This document shows positions 35,565 to 46,444 of a stretch of DNA of 64,000 nucleotides, one piece after another. The stretch is from Omphiscola glabra (lineage: Eukaryota; Mollusca; Gastropoda; Lymnaeidae). Position 1 is the first letter of the stretch. Every line of letters begins with the position of its first letter. The position numbers were made by a program, and so were the translations under genes. Location of the stretch: contig OZ024798.1 of the NCBI GenBank assembly GCA_964017045.1, positions 12,646,995 through 12,710,994 on the forward strand, read 5' to 3'. Under the pieces are notes generated by a model, which ran no database searches, had not been told where the DNA came from, and worked only from the letters and a program-made list of their open reading frames with translations.

Positions 35565-36702
35565 TGTTATACAGAGGTATCCACCTAGTATGTGGCCAGT
35601 TATTTATATTTCTAGATGTTAGTCGTACTGTAAGTAATCTTTACTATATTTACTTTTCAAGAGATATCTCTTTTACGATTTTGTCCTTTATCTTTTCAAG
35701 AGTTATTATTTTTCTCCTCCCCCCACACACCTTTGTCTTCCCCCCAGCTTTATCCTCCACATGTTTTTCTTCCCCCACCTTTTATTTCGCTTCACTATTA
35801 TTATTATTATTTCAAATTTCTCGTTACTATAGATACTCTTTAAGACCAATTAAAGCTACGTTTCTCAAGAACTGATCTCCCTTGATTTTTAAGCTAAATG
35901 TAAAAAACTATATTGCCACGAACCACTCAACAACTCGCCACACGGCCACATGTGTGACAAGAGTTGTCTGAAGTTATCACTTAAAAACAAAAAACTATAT
36001 TCAATCCAATCACACAATCTCGTCTTCTTTCCATTTGACCTTTCCTTTCCTGAATATGTCAAGGACCGGTGACGTAACGTGCTCGTCGAATGATTTATTA
36101 CACCGTTTAAGCATGTGTGCTGACCTAGTTTTTGTTCACCCTGCCTGGCGTGGAGCCCCTTTGTTTATGTCACTGACGTCACCAATTAACTTGATGACAC
36201 GTGTTTGCCACTCCTCCCCCCCCCCAACCAAACCGCCCTTGTTTGTTTACAATTTCCACAAGGGTCTACTTAGAGGTAGGAAGTACTCTCTGACGATTGA
36301 ATTTCTAGACTTTCTATTCTGGATGGTTATGACTCCCTAAATATAAATATGACGATCGACTGTGACCGGCAGACTTACGAGAGATACCAGACAAGAGACC
36401 TCACAAGACTTACAACTGTTTTCCTTGTGTGTGCGTATGTGTGGATTACTATTTGTACCTTTGAAGTATTATACTTTTTCACTTGCTGTGCTGTAAGTTA
36501 AAACAGTTCGTGTCTCTGCACATTTGGTTTTGTTCAAATATCAACTTAATGTTATAACTAAGTTGATTACTGTTAGTATCGCTAGCTTTGGTATCGTTCT
36601 TCTTTGTATCCTGGTTTTCTCTCCTTTGTTACGCATAATTCATCTAACGAGTCAAATGTTACAACAGATTAAATTTATAAAACCATTCAACGGCGCGTAA
36701 CA
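35565..36702 (+). mobile_element. Solo-LTR-like element 3, ~1.14 kb
   Basis: Starts TGTTATACAGAGG and ends GGCGCGTAACA, with a perfect 5-bp direct repeat ACACT on both sides (35560-35564 and 36703-36707). A TATA-like ATATAAA lies at 36341-36347. The downstream block GCTAGCTTTGGTATCGTTCT near 36584 matches blocks in the elements at 1403 and 3799. It is longer than those, so it may hold a further insertion or belong to another subfamily. No gag/pol is present. Confidence 0.55.
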
Positions 36703-36799
36703 ACACTGACTCGTTTCTCCTTTCATTGAGAATGATTATTTTTTTTTTAAAATAGACCCACAATCACAGATCATCAAAGTCCACACAAAAAAATAAATA

Positions 36800-36868
36800 A
36801 ATGATGCTACATTTCTGTGTTGAGGCTTTTATTTTAGGCCTTACCTACAATGATGCTACATTTCTGTA
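36800..36868. repeat. Second site of the 50-bp repeat
   Basis: About 1.5 units containing ATGATGCTACATTTCTGTGT, TGAGGCTTTTATTTTAGGCC and CCTACAATGATGCTACATTT. These clearly relate to the three units at 31345-31488. Confidence 0.75.
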
Positions 36869-36869
36869 C

Positions 36870-37570
36870 CAAACCACACGACGATCATGACGCTAACGTC
36901 CCTCTTTGTTTCACGGCATCGCAGCATAACGTTACAGAAAAAGGCGTTAAGTGAATTACGGCACATTTATTGTTTCTGGTGCATGTGTACGCAAGCCCCT
37001 TGAACTGTGTTGACAAAATTTGATTGATCTGAGCGGAGAGATGAACTGTTGCTATCCCAGCTGTGATCGTTCCGCTAAAAAAAATGTGAATAAAAGAACA
37101 AAAAACGGGGTTTCCACAGATCGTGGATAGTCCCACCCCACACCGACCCCACACTTTGCAACGGACCCTGCGTTAATACGTGTATGTAAAAATTTCAGTT
37201 TGCACAAAGCGCAAGTTCCATTCTTATTACCCTCTCCACCGGAGCGTCAACAAAAAGATGAAAATCAACCATTAAGCGATGCATCCCCCAGAGAGCGCGT
37301 AACTTCTATCTTATCAGACGAATCATCTGGCGGCCAAAGTTGCTGTCAGCCTTTGAAGCAGCAGTTTGCGGAATGGCTTTTTTTTGTTGTTGTTGTGAAC
37401 GTTGGAGGACGGTGTGGACTTTGGAATGATGTTCACAGATGTCGCGAAATAGGGAGGTGATGTCACTGAATCACACTTGGGATGAAAATGCCCCCCCCCC
37501 CCCCTGAAAAATGATAATTAGATCGACGAGAGACAAACTGGGATGACGGTTGTGGTCAATGGTTTAAATA
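36870..37570. other. Unannotated stretch
   Basis: Small open frames on both strands without recognisable domains, and a poly-C run near 37491-37504. Confidence 0.35.
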
Positions 37571-37576
37571 AAATAC

Positions 37577-37860
37577 ATTTTTATCAGGATTTAAAAAAAA
37601 AATACACGTTTCTAGCAGAATAGAAATAGGCTTCTTGCAGGTGAGAAAAACATACTTTCTAACCGGATAAAAATTACGAGTCCGACGTGATAAAAAAATC
37701 GTTTCTAACAGGCTAGAAAAACACTTTTCTATAAGGATAGAAAACCCCGTCTATAGCAGGATAGGAAAAATCCCGTTTCTAGAAAGTTTTAAAAACACGT
37801 TGCTAACAGGGTGAGAACACGTTACTAGAAGGATTCACAAAAGATGTTTGCAGCGGGATT
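37577..37860. repeat. Degenerate ~30-bp repeat
   Basis: CGTTTCTAGCAGGATAGAAAA-like words (CGTTTCTAACAGGCTAGAAA, CGTTGCTAACAGGGTGAGAA and others) recur about nine times with strong divergence. Confidence 0.65.
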
Positions 37861-38029
37861 CCCGAAGCGACGACGTTTTGAGTCTGGAAGATGATGTCAT
37901 GGCGTCAAATAAATTCTTTAACTCCGAAGCGACGGTCACAGGTCCGGGGCCTAAACATTAAGCTAATAATGACGGGCGTGTGAAGCGTGCGTGTACAGTG
38001 CGCTATTTAGTCAACTTATATCGACCGAA

Positions 38030-38150
38030 TCGTAGTTATATACAATTTTGTATAGAAACTTGGATTTGACATGCAATTTTTTAGACATAAAATTTGAGTT
38101 TGACATACAATTTTAATAGAAAACGTGGCTTTGACACATATTTCTGGATG
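38030..38150. repeat. Degenerate ~45-bp repeat, three units
   Basis: TTTGACATGCAATTTTTTAG, TTTGACATACAATTTTAATAG and related words recur three times. Confidence 0.5.
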
Positions 38151-38232
38151 AAAATTTCCAATGTTAATCTACAAATTGTTTGAAAATAAAAATTGTTCAA
38201 AAATTATATATGGATTTCGTTCATCATTTCCA

Positions 38233-38483
38233 GCACTTATCTTATGGAACTTTTCTTCCACTTATGTTATGGAACTTTTCCTCCACATGTCTTATGGAAC
38301 TTTTCCTCCACTTATCTTATGGAACTTTTTCATCCCTTATCTTATGGAACTTTTCTTCCACTTATGTTATGGAACTTTCCTCCACTTATCTCATGGAACC
38401 TTTCCATCACTTATCTCATGGAACTTTTCCATCACTTATCTCGTGGACATTTTTCCACCCCTAATCTCATGGAACTTTTCCAC
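38233..38483. repeat. 25-bp minisatellite
   Basis: Ten units of CACTTATCTTATGGAACTTT plus TCCTC-like ends. Three plus-strand frames are open across it, as expected when a non-multiple-of-three unit lacks stops. They are not genes. Confidence 0.92.
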
Positions 38484-38489
38484 AGCCGG

Positions 38490-39000
38490 GCAGTAGTTTC
38501 ATTCAAACATATAAGTGTATCCCCCCCCCTCCCCCACTCTCTCACCTGTATCGACGTGAATCATCACAGAAAGTTCCGATACGGGACCCACCCAGTGCCC
38601 CCTACACGTGTTACCGGAATCAATGGTCGGCGCGCATCATATCAGTCTGTAATCTCGTTACGCTCGCTGCTACCTGGCTTACCATATTATACATTTTTAA
38701 TTTGATTGGACGATAAAGAGCAGTACATTATTAGATTTTTTTAATGATTTCGGACGAAGCCTTCTCAGAGTTTTTTTTAGGGTGCTCGTTTGTTTACGTG
38801 CCATTGGCGCAATATGTTGCGCCCCACGGCCGGCTCAGGGTACAGGAAACGCGGGAAGTTGCCCGGGGCGCTGTGTGCTTAGGGTGCCATCAACGATCTT
38901 TCAAAATAGGAAAATAAAATCATTGCAAGTGGATGCCATGGGGTAAAAATAGAAAGTGCAATAAAAAGATTTGCAGGACTAAAGGCTAGAAAAAAAAATG
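38490..39000. other. Unannotated stretch
   Basis: No gene recognised. A GC-rich patch near 38820-38895 (GGCCGGCTCAGGG, GCCCGGGGCGC, AGGGTGCCATC) resembles a worn short transposon, but no ends can be paired. Confidence 0.3.
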
Positions 39001-39003
39001 TCA

Positions 39004-41996
39004 CCGGTAGGCTAATTGTTCATACTGCCCACTGTAGGCTAATTGTTCACGCTGCCCACGGTAGGCTAATTTTTCACGCTGCCCACGGTAGGCTAATTGT
39101 TCACGCTTCCCACGGTAGGCTAATTGTTCACGCTGCCCACGGTAGGCTAATTGTTCACGCTGCCCACAGTAGGCTAATTGTTCACGCTGCCCACGGTAGG
39201 CTAATTGTTCATACTGCCCAAGGTAGGCTAATTGTTCACGCTGCCCACGGTAGGCTAATTGTTCACGCTGCCCACGGTAGGCTAATTGTTCACGCTGCCC
39301 ACGGTAGGCTAATTGTTCACGCTGCCCACGGTAGGCTAATTGTTCACGCTGCCCACGGTAGGCTAATTGTTCACGCTTCCCACGGTAGGCTAATTGTTCA
39401 CGCTGCCCACAGTAGGCTAATTGTTCACGCTGCCCACGGTAGGCTAATTGTTCACGCTGCCCACGGTAGGCTAATTGTTCACACTGCCCACGGTAGACTA
39501 ATTGTTCACACTGCCCACGGTAGACTAATTGTTCACGCTGCCCACGGTAGGCTCATTGTTCACACTGCCCACGGTAGACTAATTGTTCACACTGCCCACG
39601 GTAGACTAATTGTTCACACTGCCCACGGTAGACTAATTGTTCACACTGCCCACGGTAGACTAATTGTTCACGCTGCCCACGGTAGGCTCATTGTTCACGC
39701 TGCCCACGGTAGGCTAATTGTTCACGCTGCCCACGGTAGACTAATTGTTCACGCTGCCCACGGTAGGCTCATTGTTCACACTGCCCACGGTAGACTAATT
39801 GTTCACGCTGCCCACGGTAGGCTCATTGTTCACACTGCCCACGGTAGACTAATTGTTCACACTGCCCACGGTAGACTAATTGTTCACGCTGCCCACGGTA
39901 GACTAATTGTTCACGCTGCCCACGGTAGGCTCATTGTTCACACTGCCCACGGTAGACTAATTGTTCACACTGCCCACGGTAGACTAATTGTTCACGCTGC
40001 CCACGGTAGGCTCATTGTTCACACTGCCCACGGTAGACTAATTGTTCACACTGCCCACGGTAGGCTCATTGTTCACACTGCCCACGGTAGACTAATTGTT
40101 CACGCTGCCCACGGTAGGCTCATTGTTCACGCTGCCCACGGTAGGCTAATTGTTCACACTGCCCACGGTAGACTAATTGTTCACACTGCCCACGGTAGAC
40201 TAATTGTTCACACTGCCCACGGTAGACTAATTGTTCACACTGCCCACGGTAGGCTAATTGTTCACGCTGCCCACGGTAGACTAATTGTTCACGCTGCCCA
40301 CGGTAGGCTCATTGTTCACACTGCCCACAGTAGACTAATTGTTCACGCTGCCCACGGTAGGCTAATTGTTCACGCTGCCCACGGTAGGCTAATTGTTCAC
40401 GCTGCCCACGGTAGACTAATTGTTCACACTGCCCACGGTAGACTAATTGTTCACACTGCCCACGGTAGACTAATTGTTCATACTGCCCACGGTAGACTAA
40501 TTGTTCACGCTGCCCACGGTAGACTAATTGTTCACACTGCCCACGGTAGACTAATTGTTCACACTGCCCACGGTAGACTAATTGTTCATACTGCCCACGG
40601 TAGACTAATTGTTCACGCTGCCCACGGTAGGCTAATTGTTCACGCTGCCCACGGTAGACTAATTGTTCACACTGCCCACGGTAGACTAATTGTTCACACT
40701 GCCCACGGTAGACTAATTGTTCATACTGCCCACGGTAGGCTAATTGTTCACGCTGCCCACGGTAGACTAATTGTTCATACTGCCCACGGTAGACTAATTG
40801 TTCACGCTGCCCACGGTAGGCTAATTGTTCACGCTGCCCACGGTAGGCTAATTGTTCACGCTGCCCACGGTAGACTAATTGTTCACGCTGCCCACGGTAG
40901 ACTAATTGTTCACGCTGCCCACGGTAGGCTAATTGTTCACGCTGCCCACGGTAGGCTCATTGTTCACGCTGCCCACGGTAGACTAATTGTTCACGCTGCC
41001 CACGGTAGGATAATTGTTCACGCTGCCCACGGTAGGCTAATTGTTCACACTGCCCACGGTAGACTAATTGTTCACGCTGCCCACGGTAGACTAATTGTTC
41101 ACACTGCCCACGGTAGACTAATTGTTCACACTGCCCACGGTAGACTAATTGTTCACACTGCCCACGGTAGACTAATTGTTCACGCTGCCCACGGTAGACT
41201 AATTGTTCACACTGCCCACGGTAGACTAATTGTTCACGCTGCCCACGGTAGACTAATTGTTCACGCTGCCCACGGTAGACTAATTGTTCACGCTGCCCAC
41301 GGTAGACTAATTGTTCACACTGCCCACGGTAGACTAATTGTTCACACTGCCCACGGTAGACTAATTGTTCACGCTGCCCACGGTAGACTAATTGTTCACG
41401 CTGCCCACGGTAGGCTAATTGTTCACACTGCCCACGGTAGACTAATTGTTCACGCTGCCCACGGTAGGCTAATTGTTCACACTGCCCACGGTAGGCTAAT
41501 TGTTCACGCTTCCCACGGTAGGCTAATTGTTCACGCTGCCCACGGTAGGCTAATTGTTCACGCTGCCCACGGTAGACTAATTGTTCACGCTGCCCACGGT
41601 AGGCTAATTGTTCACGCTGCCCACGGTAGGCTAATTGTTCACGCTGCCCACGGTAGACTAATTGTTCACGCTGCCCACGGTAGGCTAATTGTTCACGCTG
41701 CCCACGGTAGGTTAATTGTTCACGCTGCCCACGGTAGGTTAATTGTTCACGCTGCCCACGGTAGGTTAATTGTTCACGCTGCCCACGGTAGGCTAATTGT
41801 TCACGCTGCCCACGGTAGGTTAATTGTTCACGCTGCCCACGGTAGGCTAATTGTTCACGCTGCCCACGGTAGGCTAATTGTTCACGCTGCCCACGGTAGG
41901 TTAATTGTTCACGCTGCCCACGGTAGGCTAATTGTTCACGCTGCCCACGGTAGGTTAATTGTTCACGCTGCCCACGGTAGGCTAATTGTTCACGCT
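39004..41996. repeat. 27-bp satellite, ~111 copies
   Basis: A continuous head-to-tail array of GTAGGCTAATTGTTCACG plus CTGCCCACG over 2,993 bp. Few unit-length changes are seen. Variation is concentrated at a few sites: GGCTAA/GACTAA/GGCTCA/GGTTAA and CACGCTG/CACACTG/CATACTG. GACTAA and CACACTG units dominate about 39480-41450, while GGTTAA units appear only after about 41700. The minus strand has a stop-free frame over the right third but no ATG. The plus strand is full of stops. Confidence 0.97.
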
Positions 41997-42214
41997 CTAT
42001 TTTGCGCGTGGTTTCCTTTTTTGGGGAATTTGATCAAATAGTAATTTGAAAGCTGTGACAAGGCTTCGTACACGAATTGCATCAAATGCTTGAAGGAAAA
42101 TTTGACCGTGTGAACCGACCCTTAAACTTAGCGTTATAGTTAAGCTTGCCAGGGGCGCCAGCTATCGTAGGGCTGCCCCTGTTGCGCCCATTTACTAATA
42201 CCATGTGATTCTAA

Positions 42215-42361
42215 ACGTGAACTAGAGACAGACACGCAAAATATTGGATACAACTGGAAGCAATTGGAAAGGAAAGCACAGGACCGGGATGAGTGGAAAA
42301 TTCTTGTGGACGGCCTATGCCCCAGACGGGGTAAAAAGGCAAAAGGCATAAGAAGAAGAAG
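42215..42361 (+). mobile_element. Tiny 5'-truncated LINE 3' end with target duplication
   Basis: The plus strand encodes a LINE C-terminal motif, DRDEWKILVDGLCPRRGKKA, followed by an AAGAAGAAGA-type tail. A perfect 12-bp direct repeat ATGTGATTCTAA flanks it (42203-42214 and 42362-42373). The 147-bp length shows strong 5' truncation by target-primed reverse transcription. It lies just right of the 27-bp satellite. Confidence 0.87.
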
Positions 42362-42399
42362 ATGTGATTCTAAGTACTTCTAGCATGTGAGTATGTTGT

Positions 42400-43985
42400 C
42401 CAAGAGACCATTCTCTAAAAAAAAATAACAAACAATAAAGCCTTTCTCATAAAAATATTGAATGATAAAAGAGAGGTCAAGTGTTCTTTTACCCCATCAA
42501 ACTTAACCCAAATAGTTGGACACCCTTTCCTGGGCATCTTTGTAAGATCTGGGGCACTCGGCTTTAAGGGAATGGTGAATTCGGAATCGAAATGTGGATC
42601 TTAAAGGTGCTATTTCAGGGCCTCCGAAAACTGTCCCAACAAGGAGTTAATGAATCACGTAAGATTCATTTTGTTATTATCATTCGCCAACTCTGTTTAA
42701 CTTCATTCAGTCGCCACCGGGACAGGCCTCAAAGACCATGGCCAAACCGTTATTACTGAGATAAGCCATCGCATATATTCAGAAGAATCGAGAAATGCGC
42801 ACCATTATTTTATCTTAAACAAGGTTTTTCCGTTTCAACCCTGAAGATATGGTTACATATTATCTCAAAAACTTAATAGTAATTGTAGTAAGTAGCTACA
42901 AAGTATATTAAAAAAAAAGTACCTCAACGATGATCCAGCCTTTCAGATGGTAAGCTTTGCTAGTTGCACCAAAGAATGTTTTGTTAACAGCTACGGTAAC
43001 ACGCATCACCGCGCTTTGCTGCACTTTGAAAAAAAAAAAAAAAAAAACAACCCATCTACAATGAAATAGCTTCTACATTTTTTAAAAAAGAATTAACAAA
43101 AGCATGCACTGTAAGAACCTCAAACAAACCTCCAATCTACTTTAACATCACAACCGATGCAGCTATCTATCATTCTACCCCCCCACCCCCCTCACCCCGA
43201 AATCCCGGACCTTTTTTTTTTCCCACCGTAACTTCCATCCGCTCTATCTACATGTCACAACCAGATTGCCCACTAGGGACTCACTCATGTTGTAAACCAC
43301 CTTGCATCTCTTGGTGGGCGCTTCGAGTACAGGCGACGAATGTCTGTTTCACTTAAGGCTGATCACGTAGTACAACATCTACAAGCCTGTTTCGGCATTG
43401 TTGCGGCAAAGGGGAAGAAAAAAAAAGTAATTTAGCTCGACTCCGACTGCGGCCACGTTATTCCGAAATCTGATTTTTAAAAATAAAATAATTTATGACG
43501 TCACAATGAATCCATCGCTCCGCATGTCAATTCAAGACGCGAAAGTTCGGATAAACGAGTACGATTCCTACCTAGTAAAATAGATTCGACTACAACACTC
43601 TTAGCCTCGCGTCACTGTCACGGCTACAGGGAACACGGCGATGTGGTGTGCACGTTGATGAGACAGGGTGAGAAATGACGCACTAGGTGAAATTGGTTCA
43701 GAGGGTATGTACGCACCTTGATGTACAACGCACTTTTAGACAATGAGATTCAGTTAGCGCGTTCACGCCGGTGGCCGCAGAATGACCTCTTCTTGTTGTG
43801 ACATTTCGACGACAGGTTTTTTTTTAATCGCAACATGCGCAGTGACGTGACACGACAAATTTATACGCCGCCATGTTATTTTTTTTTTAAAGCGATAAGG
43901 CGAAGAGTTAAAAAAAAACCACGTGTTTTTAATTTAATGATAAGCAAACAGTAATTGACTGATATACAAGATAACTAAAAGTGCA
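42400..43985. other. Unannotated stretch
   Basis: No gene recognised. It includes A runs near 43030-43046, a C-rich patch at 43180 and scattered GC-richer blocks without motifs. Confidence 0.35.
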
Positions 43986-43991
43986 TTTCAG

Positions 43992-44091
43992 CATATGGCA
44001 TCGTTTGCTTTGACCACCGCGGAGCTGAAGGTCACCCAGAGCATGTGCCTGGTGTTTTTAGCGCAGGCCGATTACGGAGAGGAGGCAGTTG
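43992..44091 (+). CDS. Weak candidate exon
   Basis: An acceptor-like AAAGTGCATTTCAG precedes, and a donor-like GTTG|GTAATT follows. Between them one frame is open (MASFALTTAELKVTQ, then CLVFLAQADYGEEAV). Base composition is more GC-rich than the neighbours. Against it, the start ATGGCATCGTTTGCTTTG resembles the GGTATCGTTTTCTTTG word of the solo LTRs, so this could be repeat-derived. No partner exon or family is recognised. Confidence 0.2.
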
Positions 44092-44348
44092 GTAATTATT
44101 TACTTTTGAGATCAGATGGGGTGTCTGCTTGATGTGCGTAATTTTGGCATGGGGCACATAGATAGATATCTTATGTTTCTGTTTGATAACACCAATTTAG
44201 TTCTGGGATGTTTAAGTTATATGGGTCACACGTGGTGTCACCGAGTTCATCCCACCTGGGATGCAGGTCAGATAGGTGTAGGGTATATAGGGGAAAGAGC
44301 CGGCGTTGGGGGAGGGGGGTCGTCATTGGAGAATGAAGGTTTGAGGAG

Positions 44349-44462
44349 TGATGTTAAGTGGAGAGATGTTAAGAGGAGAGGTGTTAAGAGGAGAGGTGTT
44401 AAGAGGAGAGGTGTTAAGAGGAGAGATGTTTATTTTAGGAGATGTTAAGAGGAGAGGTGCTA
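44349..44462. repeat. ~15-bp minisatellite
   Basis: About six copies of GTTAAGAGGAGAGGT. The open frame 44116-44448 ends in this repeat and has no recognised domain. Confidence 0.8.
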
Positions 44463-44529
44463 AGATTAAGAATGGGGGGTTGGTGGGATGGATTACGTCA
44501 TATGGGTTGGTGGGTTGGTGTTGGTTTTA

Positions 44530-45995
44530 ACAACAAACAACGTTAGCAGAAATCAAGTTTCAGGGTTTTGACATCTCAATTTTAAGTTTACTAGCCTGTA
44601 TTTATTGTAGTTGGTAATAATTCCAGGCTAGTTAGTAGTCTAGTTATGGTGTTCTTCTTGTCTCTGTTTGGGCAGTGCAACAATAATCTGTTGGTGTGTC
44701 TTCATTAACATGGAAAGAGACTTCCAGCGTATCAAGTACATCACTGCTGAACAGACAGAGATTCTTTACATGTTTCAATGGTGGTAGCAAAATTGATCTC
44801 AAACTGTAACAGAAAAAAAATCACAAACAATCCTGCAAGGATTGAAGAGAATGTAAACATATATATAAATTATATTTATTTATTTTATTTTAATTTGTTA
44901 TTTTTTTATAATTATTTTTTTTACTTCTACTCTGACTCCTGGAATAAGAAATTTGAAAGTAAATGTATCATATTAATGGTGAATTTACATTATTCATTAG
45001 CATGTATGTGTAGAACTTCGAATAATGTTATGACAGTTGCCACAGAACTTTTACACAAGTAAACGATTTTTGTTCTTCTCTTCCTGTTCCAAGCATCTTC
45101 GGTGCAAAAGGATAAAAAAAAGAAGATAAACAGTCAATTTAAAAAAATAAAAATACCCACGTGCACAAGTAAAAAAAAAACACTTAATTTTAGACAAGAA
45201 TATGAAAAGCAAACTTTAAAAATGAACTGTTTTGATCGGTGAAGATACCAGCTAATTTAGGCTCGTCAGTGTCTCGGTGGCCGCCTCAATACCGGAAGTG
45301 GTCTAGAGGACATGAGACTGGGAACGCCTGCAAATGCCCCGTGCGTCTGTCTCTTTAACCGACGACGCAACGGACAAGTACAGCCGGACAGACGATGGTC
45401 CGACGGGCAAATCTTCATAATCACCACCGAAAGCACTTACTGCGACACTCAATAACAAACAACGACGGGCTACCCTTTGACCTGGAACCAAATTATCGTA
45501 AACAACAACAACAACAACACAAAACTGTTCACGATACTTGATGATAATGTGAGGAAAAGGGGGTGTAAACAGATACCAGTAGTAATCAGGCTGTCTCAAG
45601 GTTTAGCAACCCTTAAATAGGACATATAAATTCTTACTTAAATACTCAGTTAACAAAGGCAGTGAAAGACATTTTAAAAAAAACGGGAAAATTGTTAAAA
45701 ATACATGTACACATATTAATATATGATCCTATCATAGGGGCTCAAAATCTGCAAATGCATTGATCTTCCTTGCAGATTCTTTCTGCTCTACATAATTAGT
45801 GCGAACGGACATTCTCAAATTCCTTTATCGTCAATATAATATTAGAGTTTTGCATCAATAGGAGCAACGTTTATTTGTCTTGGCACGGTACCGTGAAAAT
45901 GCTCATTGAACCGATCATCAACGCCGCGGTCTATCTCGATTACGTAACACCGCCCGCGAGCTTTGCATATAAACTTAACCAACATGCTCTGAACT
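44530..45995. other. Unannotated stretch
   Basis: No recognised gene. A minus-strand frame at 45303-45599 follows a GTTGTTGTT tract and an acceptor-like TTGGTTCCAG, but no donor or family is evident. A 12-bp palindrome CACGGTACCGTG lies near 45884. Confidence 0.35.
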
Positions 45996-46003
45996 CTAGC
46001 GAT

Positions 46004-46192
46004 GCCTGATACAAATAGCAGCGGCTTATGCAGTGATTGCTACCTGATACAAATAGTAGCGGCTTATGCAGTGATTGCTACCTGATACAAATAATAGCAC
46101 CTTATGCAGTGATTGCTACCTGATACAAATAATAGCAGCTTATGCAGTGATTGCTACCTGATACAAATAGCAGCGGCTTATGCAGAGACTGC
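46004..46192. repeat. 38-bp minisatellite
   Basis: Five units with CCTGATACAAATAGCAGCGG and CTTATGCAGTGATTGCTA. Small differences at GTAGCGG/ATAGCACC/ATAGCAGC. Confidence 0.9.
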
Positions 46193-46289
46193 AACCTTAC
46201 TTCCCCGAGCAGTCATTTATTGGCTGAGAGATGACTTTTATCGAGATTGCCTACCCTGAATACAAGAAAACGGAGGTTTAGACGAGACA

Positions 46290-46440
46290 CCATTTTAGGG
46301 TTGGACAGCTCGTATTATCACTTTGGGTTGCAATAACTCGGGCGTGTCATTTCGGGTTGGACAGCTCGGATTTGCCACTTCGGGTTGATCGGCTCGAGCT
46401 CGTCACCTCGGGTTGGCCAGCTTAGGTTGGTGAACTCATT
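46290..46440. repeat. Degenerate ~32-bp repeat
   Basis: GGGTTGGACAGCTCG and GTCACTTCGGGTTG words recur four to five times. Confidence 0.6.
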
Positions 46441-46444
46441 ATAC

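Noticed and set aside
38161..38705. Three overlapping plus-strand frames
   Set aside because: All three phases are open across the 25-bp array, which indicates a stop-free repeat rather than a coding gene.
40957..41996. Stop-free minus-strand frame of about 1 kb across the 27-bp satellite
   Set aside because: No ATG. Stops appear wherever the GGCTCA variant occurs, so it is a by-product of the 27-bp period.
38990..41996. CRISPR-like array
   Set aside because: Units are continuous with no unique spacers, and the setting is eukaryotic.
45303..45599. Minus-strand exon candidate
   Set aside because: The acceptor-like context is only moderate, the upstream half of the frame is a GTT microsatellite, and no donor or known domain is seen.
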